A stretch of DNA of 13,006 nt from Jimgerdemannia flammicorona. Lineage: Eukaryota > Mucoromycota > Endogonomycetes > Endogonales > Endogonaceae. A model generated the notes under the pieces. It was not told where the DNA came from. It made no database searches and worked only from the letters and a program-made list of their open reading frames with translations. Shown in pieces: positions 7,739 through 13,006 of this stretch (position 1 is its first letter; each line of letters begins with the position of its first letter). Location of the stretch: assembly GCA_003990745.1 (NCBI GenBank), contig RBNI01005120.1, positions 1-13,006 on the forward strand. The letters run 5' to 3'. A program made the translations under genes and the position numbers.

Positions 7739-9885
7739 TCAGAGAGGTAGGTGGGTGAGCAAGATTTGGAGCTGGTGGTATTGCTTTATAAGGACAAAGG
7801 CAGGAGGGAGAACTGGAAGAACTGATGGCCTATCATGCTCCTAGATATGGATAGAAAGTTAGTTACCAAGGTAGTGGTGACAAGATTGCAGAAGATGACT
7901 CAGTAAGTCTTGAGAGAGGAGCAGATAGGTTTTGTAGAGGGCTAGCTTATTAGAGATAGCATGGCTTGAGTATATGTCATTATTGAAGGGGCATAGACCT
8001 GTAGACTGAATGGAAGATTGGTCTTCTTAGATTAGGAGAAGACATATGATCATATTCAGCAGATCTGGTTGGTGAAGATACTGGACAAGATTGGTGTCTC
8101 AGCTATTCTGAGTAGCAATGATTAATCTACTAGAAGAGAGTAGAGCAGTACTTATGTATAATGGATATCATGAGGTAACATTTCCTCTAGGTAGAGGTGC
8201 TCTCCAGAGAGACCTGCTGTCTTCTATTTTGTATGCTTTATTCTTAGAGCTCTTGATGAACAGAATTCAACAGAAGGTGGTAGGGCTCTCTATATTTAGA
8301 ATTGTATGGAAAGTTGGAGCCTTTGCAGATAATATGATAGTTGGCCTGAGCTCAGTTACTGATGTTGAGAAACTTCAGAAAATAGTGAAGTAATACAAAG
8401 TATACTCTGGGGCTAAACTCAACTGATATAAATGTGAGATAATGGTATTAGGCAATGGTCTAATAGGAGGGGATATCATTGGAACAATTGTCTCTGCTGG
8501 AGAGACTGTGAAGTACTTAGATATCTATCTTTCAGTATATGGATCAGTCCTACTCTGTCTTTGGTAAGAGCAGTGAGTGGCTATCTAGAGGGAGACCCTG
8601 CAGAGTTATGGTAGCTATCACTTGTTGTTGGCAGGGTGTATCTCAATTTTGAATGTCTACTAGATGTCAAAGCTGTGATATTTGGCATATTATCTAGACT
8701 TTCCTGCCTGGGTAGTAAAGAGGCTATTGAGACAGACCAAAGATTGGATCTGGGTGAGAAGAAGGAGTTAGATTAGTTGGGAAATCTTATCATTATCAGT
8801 AGCTAGAGGAGGCCTAAAGCTGGTCAACTTCCTGAAGAGACTGCTTTGTCTGCAAGTATGGTAACTGAAGAGAGTAGTGGAACTGAGAGGTAATAGTTGG
8901 GTCTCTCTGATGAAGAAGGTCTAGAAGATGAGGTTTTTACCAAGAGGCTCTACAGGAGATCTTCTATCCTTAGTAGGGCTTCAGAACAGTGAATGTATGT
9001 AATATAAGAGTTTCTGATAGAGAGTAGTTAATGGGGTACACTGTATTGAGATCTACTAGTAGGAGACAATTGGAGAGATACCTTGGGACCTGGTGATATA
9101 GAGGTAGGATAGAGTGCTGTTGGGGGATATCTCCCTAATTGACTTCAATATTGATAATGGGTCAAGTGCCAGAGGGGGTTGGGACAAGATACTTGATCTA
9201 GTAGTTGGCAGATAGTAAGTATTGGAGAGGAGTAGAACTGGAATAGAGTCTGGGCCTAGAGTGCAGAAATTTAGTAATGACTATCATCTAAGTACTGGGT
9301 GGTTTAATGATACATACTGTAGAGAAATATCATACTCAACTTTCACTTGGACCACCTGATAGAGAGAGATAACTTTGACTATGAGGAGTGTCATAATGTA
9401 GGGCAGGAAGGGGAATTTGTGCAGACATCAAAATATTGGATAGGAGAGTATAAAGTGCTTAGGGACTTTTAGTTAATAGTTAGAAATTGACTGGGTGTTG
9501 TAAGAAGGGAGGATGGAGAGTAGGGTAGATGGGAGGATCTGAGAGATAGATTGATGAGAGGGATTGAAAAGGAGTGGCTTACTATGAACTAGGTATTGGC
9601 TATATAGGTGGAGCTAGCAGGACACTGGTTATTTGTCTTTAAGAAAGAAAGATACTTGGAGTTGAGAGAGAGGCTGTCATGGTGAGAAGAGTCGATAGAG
9701 GATATCTTAATAGGCTAGTAGCTGGAATGGGGTCTGCAGGATAATTAGAGATATCATTTGGTGAAGAAAATTTATAGACAGAGTGAGAGAAGGGTTAGAG
9801 TAGTGAGTGGTAAGGTGGTGTTCAAGTATGAAGATATGAGGAGGGAGTCCCCTAAAGAGATTGAGTAGTGGGAGAGAGTTATGTA
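7739..9885 (+). pseudogene. LINE ORF2 C-terminal part: reverse transcriptase remnant
   Basis: From 7769 the frame reads ELVVLLYKDKG, then WPIMLLDMDRKL (family NWRPISLLN-type), EEQIGFVEG, and LVFLD*EKTYD at 8021-8050, where the TAG falls at a glutamine position of the familiar LDQEKAYD block. A frameshift near 8117 moves to the phase holding FPLGRGALQRDLLSS (family RQGDPLSP), the polymerase box FADN at 8322-8333 (family F/YADD), KYLDIYL at 8511, MSKL*YLA at 8664 and ISWEIL at 8772 with GGL at 8808-8816. The order and spacing are those of LINE reverse transcriptases. Past about 9100 only a degenerate C-terminal region remains, ending SPKEIE*WERVMYLY near 9885; no RNase H or zinc-knuckle motif was seen. 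The D-to-N change in the catalytic box plus the stops make it inactive. Confidence 0.85.
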
Positions 9886-9904
9886 TTTATATTGATAGAC
9901 TGAT

Positions 9905-9940
9905 AATAAATAGCAAAGTCTAAATAATTATAAAAAAGAG
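9905..9940 (+). promoter_or_regulatory. LINE 3' end: polyadenylation signal and A-rich tail
   Basis: AATAAA lies at 9905-9910, about 20 bases after the last readable codons, followed by an A-rich run (ATAATTATAAAAAAGAGAAAAG) around 9920-9943. This resembles a worn poly(A) tail. Just beyond it G content collapses and the AT-rich block starts. Confidence 0.45.
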
Positions 9941-12170
9941 AAAAGACAAGAATGTTCTAATAGTGTCTTGGTACTAAGAAAAGATTTCTAAGTATTCAGA
10001 AGATACTAGAACATAGTAAAATATATAAGAAAAGACAAAAAAAGACTAGCAAAAAGATGTGAAAAAGTACTAAGACTAAAATATAACTATAAAATTATTA
10101 TACTAATTTAAGACTCTAAAGCAAGTAACTATAGATAAAAGAATAGAATTTATGAACTAGCTCTTTAAAGTTCTCTATAAGAAGTATAAGATTCGATATA
10201 TTTGAATCACAGTTTATCATTTCTAAAAAAAAAAATAGATAAGTAGAAAAGACCAATAAGACTCAAAAATATTATTATTAAAATTTGTAATAATTATGAA
10301 AAATTGAGATTACTATCTACTAATAGTATTATTTGCTCTTCAGAATATATAATTACAAAGTATCTATTTTACTATTTAAGAATTACTATTTAAATAAAAA
10401 AGTTCTAAAAGAGCTCTATTATTTAATAGAGATATAGTATAGAAATATATAGATATTAAGATATAAAGATTATACCAAATAAAAAAGAAAACTAAGAATT
10501 ATATAATTAAGGTACAGATATTATAACAGAATAATATAAAAAAAGTTTATAAGTTCTTGGAGATTATTAAGATAAGAGATAAGATCTTAATATATTAGAA
10601 TATAGTAGAAGTTTTATAGTTATAAAAACTAAAGTCTAAATAAAAAGAACCTTATCTTAGACAAGATATAAAAGAAACTATTTTTTGATTATAAAAACTC
10701 TCAGATATAATTATTCTCACTACTATTTATAAAAACTAACTCAAGAAGTACTATAATTAATAAGTAAAGTATAGCTATAGCTCTTAAAGTCACTAGTATT
10801 ATCTAGAGATCTATAAAAAGTTAGTAGTATTCTACTGAGCTCTCAGCTATAGAGGAATTCTTTAACAGTATTTAGAATATTATCTAGATCTACTTATTAT
10901 AAAATTTATTCTTTAAAGTTTATTAATATGTACTATACTGAGTTCTAAGAGTACTTTAAATTGAGTTAGCTACTCAATCAGAATCTAGATATAATTAAAG
11001 AAAAATAGATTATTAAATACTGAATATCTTATACTCAGATTACTATTATCAAATAAGTTTATAAGTTATTTAAGAATAATAAGCCAGTTTTAGTTTATTT
11101 TTGTAAAGTAGTATTAGAAGATTTTATATAGATAAGGAGACTTTATTAGTAGATTATATAGTATAAGAATATATAGTTTATAGAAGCTTAGAAGTTTAAA
11201 TAGGATATCTTAGAGATAAAATTATTTATTTAAAAGAAAGTTATAATAATTAATCTAAATTAAAAATAAGAATTAAGAAATAGATATTTAATTATAGTAT
11301 CTAAATCTAATTTCTAATATATATATAAATTAATTAAATTATTTAATATATATAATAATATTAAAAACTAACTAAATAAAAAGTGTCTTTTTCTCTATAT
11401 TTTAATAAGTTTAAATTTATTAAATATTATAAAATTAATTATATTATTAAGTTAATAAAGAAATTAAAACTTTTGATAATTTAAATACTAAAATATTTAA
11501 ATACTATTATATTAAAAATAATAAAAATATAGAAAATTAAATCAATATATATATATATATATTTTATATATTATATTTTAAGATATATAATACTTCAATA
11601 TCTTAAAGAGAAAATTAAATAATTAAATAGTAAAAAAAAAAACTCTTAAATTTAAACTTTATTTAAGATTTTATCTCTTATCTTTTAATATTAAAAATCT
11701 TAAATAAAATTCAAATTATATAGCTTAATAAACTCTATAATTATACTATTATCTTATTTTAATAATTATATTAAGGCTTTAGTAAATATAAATTCTAACT
11801 TTAATAAAAATAAAAAAATATTTAAAAAATATAAAATCTTAATAATTATCTAATTAATATTTATTTAACTTAATATTTATTTATTTTTTACTTATATATT
11901 GATACTACTACTTTATTATAATTTTATATTATAATATCAGATTATTATCTTTAAAAGTCTTATTATTATTTATTTAAACTATTATTATAAAGTTATTAAA
12001 CAATCTATTAAATTAATTATATAATATAACTTTTATTTCTCTAATTATTTATAATATAATTAAGTTATAATTAATGTTTAAAAATATATTAAAAAAGAAA
12101 ACAAAAAATTATATAATATTTATAAATTTCTTATTGATCAATTACTTTATTTATTTACTCTCAAATCTTA
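9941..12170. other. Extremely AT-rich decayed block
   Basis: About 2.2 kb. The first half (to about 11250) still holds scattered G/C and words such as CTAG, AGATCT and TTCTTAG, as in a mutated coding repeat. The second half (11260-12160) is almost pure A/T, with a TATATATA tract near 11550. I find one CpG (10194). Translations in all phases are broken every few codons. A degenerate transposon gag or pol is possible around 10800-11250, but no motif is good enough to name. No gene is supported here. Confidence 0.6.
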
Positions 12171-13006
12171 GTAAGAAATATTATCTTGCTTATCTTCAAT
12201 GGTTTGATATCTTGGAGGATCATGATCCTGAATCTGGGTGTCTGATTACTACTTGTACTGATAACTTTAATATTATTAATATTAATGCCATCATTAGAAA
12301 TATACATTTTATTCTCTGCCATAACAGAACTACCATACAGACATAAAGCCAAGATGTGCTTTTGGGTATAACAAGTACCTCATCAACAAGTACTCAGATT
12401 GAGAGGTATGGGAAAATTTTATTGAGGAAAGCAAAATGTATTATGTCAGTGCAGTTTTTCAGTAGCACAAATAACTGAAGGGTAGATAGTAACATAAGTG
12501 TGCCAAGGATTCTCCGAATCGATTTCTATATTCGGGAAAGGGTACCAATCTAGTAGGCCATAAGGTACTTTTTTAATAAACTTCGCCTATGTTCAATGTT
12601 CAATGCAATGTATAAAGTTGTTCGTGGCCTGTATTTTTGGATTCGGCAGAGCGAAAATGACAGCCACCAGATTGCGAATCCGTTTAGGGAATGTGCTTGC
12701 CCCCAAGCGACTGATAAATATTATGGCATGTCAAAGCGAGGACCAATCACCACCGTTAAGCACATCGCGTGATGGCGATTGGCGTTCAATCCATGATAAT
12801 CGCACGTGAGAGCAGTCACGCCTTGCCGTTCGGAATAGTACAGCTTTCCCTCTTGTATCCAAATAGTTCGCTTTCTCTTTCGCTTTCCCCTTGCCCCCCT
12901 TCCTGCCATTATCCCTTCAAGGTGCGTGTGTGCGCAAATGTCATGCCATGTCCTTTCCATGCAATACGAGCTAACGTCCCCCTTTGATGCTCTTTAGCTT
13001 CAACCC
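12171..13006. other. Unique-looking sequence flanking the repeats; no gene recognised
   Basis: Base composition returns toward balance from about 12180, and CpG reappears from 12515. Short overlapping frames at 12074-12346, 12603-12809, 12721-12960 (minus) and 12769-12987 show no family resemblance and overlap each other on both strands, so I do not call them genes. The right part looks like promoter and leader sequence of a gene lying off the right edge. A perfect 14-bp palindrome (AGGATCATGATCCT) sits at 12216-12229. Confidence 0.5.
12743..12917 (+). promoter_or_regulatory. Promoter-like region: CCAAT boxes, E-box and pyrimidine-rich tract
   Basis: CCAAT lies at 12743-12747 on the plus strand and again on the minus strand at 12782-12778. 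A CACGTG E-box is at 12803-12808. A strongly C/T-rich tract follows at 12871-12917 (CTTTCTCTTTCGC, then runs of C and T). In many fungi such tracts lie just upstream of transcription starts of well-expressed genes. Together they suggest a promoter reading rightward. Several ATGs follow at 12939-12960 and may be leader ATGs. No clear TATA box. Inferred from motifs alone. Confidence 0.4.

Larger units (their letters stand above)
3010..9940 (+). mobile_element. Decayed LINE (non-LTR retrotransposon) with a nested insertion
   Basis: In order on the plus strand: an ORF1 remnant (3080-4460, resuming 5652-5787), an intact small ORF (5792-6184), an endonuclease region (6231-7738), a reverse transcriptase and C-terminal region (7739-9885), then AATAAA and an A-rich tail. 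Without the nested insert (about 1.19 kb including one duplicated target copy) the element is about 5.7 kb, reasonable for a full-length fungal LINE. Both ends coincide with sharp changes to AT-rich DNA. The plus strand is strongly purine-rich: I count 22 G to 3 C in 7021-7080 and 26 G to 2 C in 9481-9540. Many in-frame stops and at least two frameshifts make it non-autonomous. No flanking target-site duplication was found for the LINE itself, so its ends are good to perhaps 30 bases. Confidence 0.85.

Noticed and set aside
3080..9885. A variant genetic code with TAG read as glutamine
   Set aside because: TAG often falls at Gln positions, but TGA also falls at Arg and Trp positions, TAA occurs too, frameshifts are present, and the gag frame at 1-1013 has no in-frame stops. 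Point-mutation decay explains all of this.
2940..9990. Target-site duplication of the LINE itself
   Set aside because: Comparing about 2940-3030 with 9920-9990 gives only loose matches (AAGAAT and GTTCTA words) that are expected by chance in AT-rich DNA.
11540..11580. TATATATA tract as a meaningful microsatellite or origin
   Set aside because: It is expected in DNA that is almost pure A/T and carries no companion motif.
12514..12535. CCGAAT...ATTCGG inverted repeat as a zinc-cluster regulator site
   Set aside because: Only six paired bases separated by ten. Too short to support without conservation.
12161..12987. Short frames in the right flank as genes
   Set aside because: They overlap on both strands, are under 95 codons, lack recognisable motifs and cover promoter-like DNA. 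An exon of an unseen gene cannot be excluded.

Overview
The window looks like a repeat-dense, largely silent stretch of a eukaryotic chromosome, most likely from a filamentous fungus. That assignment is inference. It rests on an LTR retrotransposon, a two-ORF LINE with an RT signature I associate with fungal LINEs, AT-rich decayed blocks, heavy point-mutation decay of repeats, and a pyrimidine-rich promoter-like tract in the only unique sequence. There is no sign of bacterial organisation, and no rRNA, tRNA or CRISPR was recognised.

Layout. (1) 1-1581, minus strand: the 5' end of a fresh-looking LTR retrotransposon, with a 466-bp LTR, a primer-binding site and an uninterrupted gag ORF carrying a CCHC zinc knuckle; it runs off the left edge, so pol is not visible. 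(2) 1582-about 3010: AT-rich relic sequence with no readable gene. (3) About 3010-9940, plus strand: a decayed but nearly full-length LINE (non-LTR retrotransposon). It has an ORF1 remnant, an intact 130-codon ORF, an AP-type endonuclease region, a reverse transcriptase region and an A-rich 3' tail. (4) 4461-5634: a second retrocopy nested inside LINE ORF1, shown by an 18-bp target-site duplication (16/18 matching), an AATAAA signal and an A17 tail. Removing it rejoins ORF1 in the same frame. (5) 9941-about 12170: extremely AT-rich decayed DNA. (6) About 12170-13006: unique-looking sequence that regains normal CpG content and ends in a promoter-like region whose gene would lie off the right edge.

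How the pieces relate. No cellular gene is convincingly complete here. The story is layered transposition: AT-rich relics, then a LINE, then a retrocopy that landed inside the LINE (probably using the same kind of LINE machinery), then mutational decay of all of these, and last a young LTR element that escaped decay. From 1528 to 12514 I can find only three CpG dinucleotides in about 11 kb, while both flanks contain many. In the LINE the in-frame stops are mostly explained by C-to-T change on the coding strand (CAG to TAG, CGA to TGA), while most tryptophan TGG codons survive. Ordinary two-strand RIP would not be expected to give that pattern.
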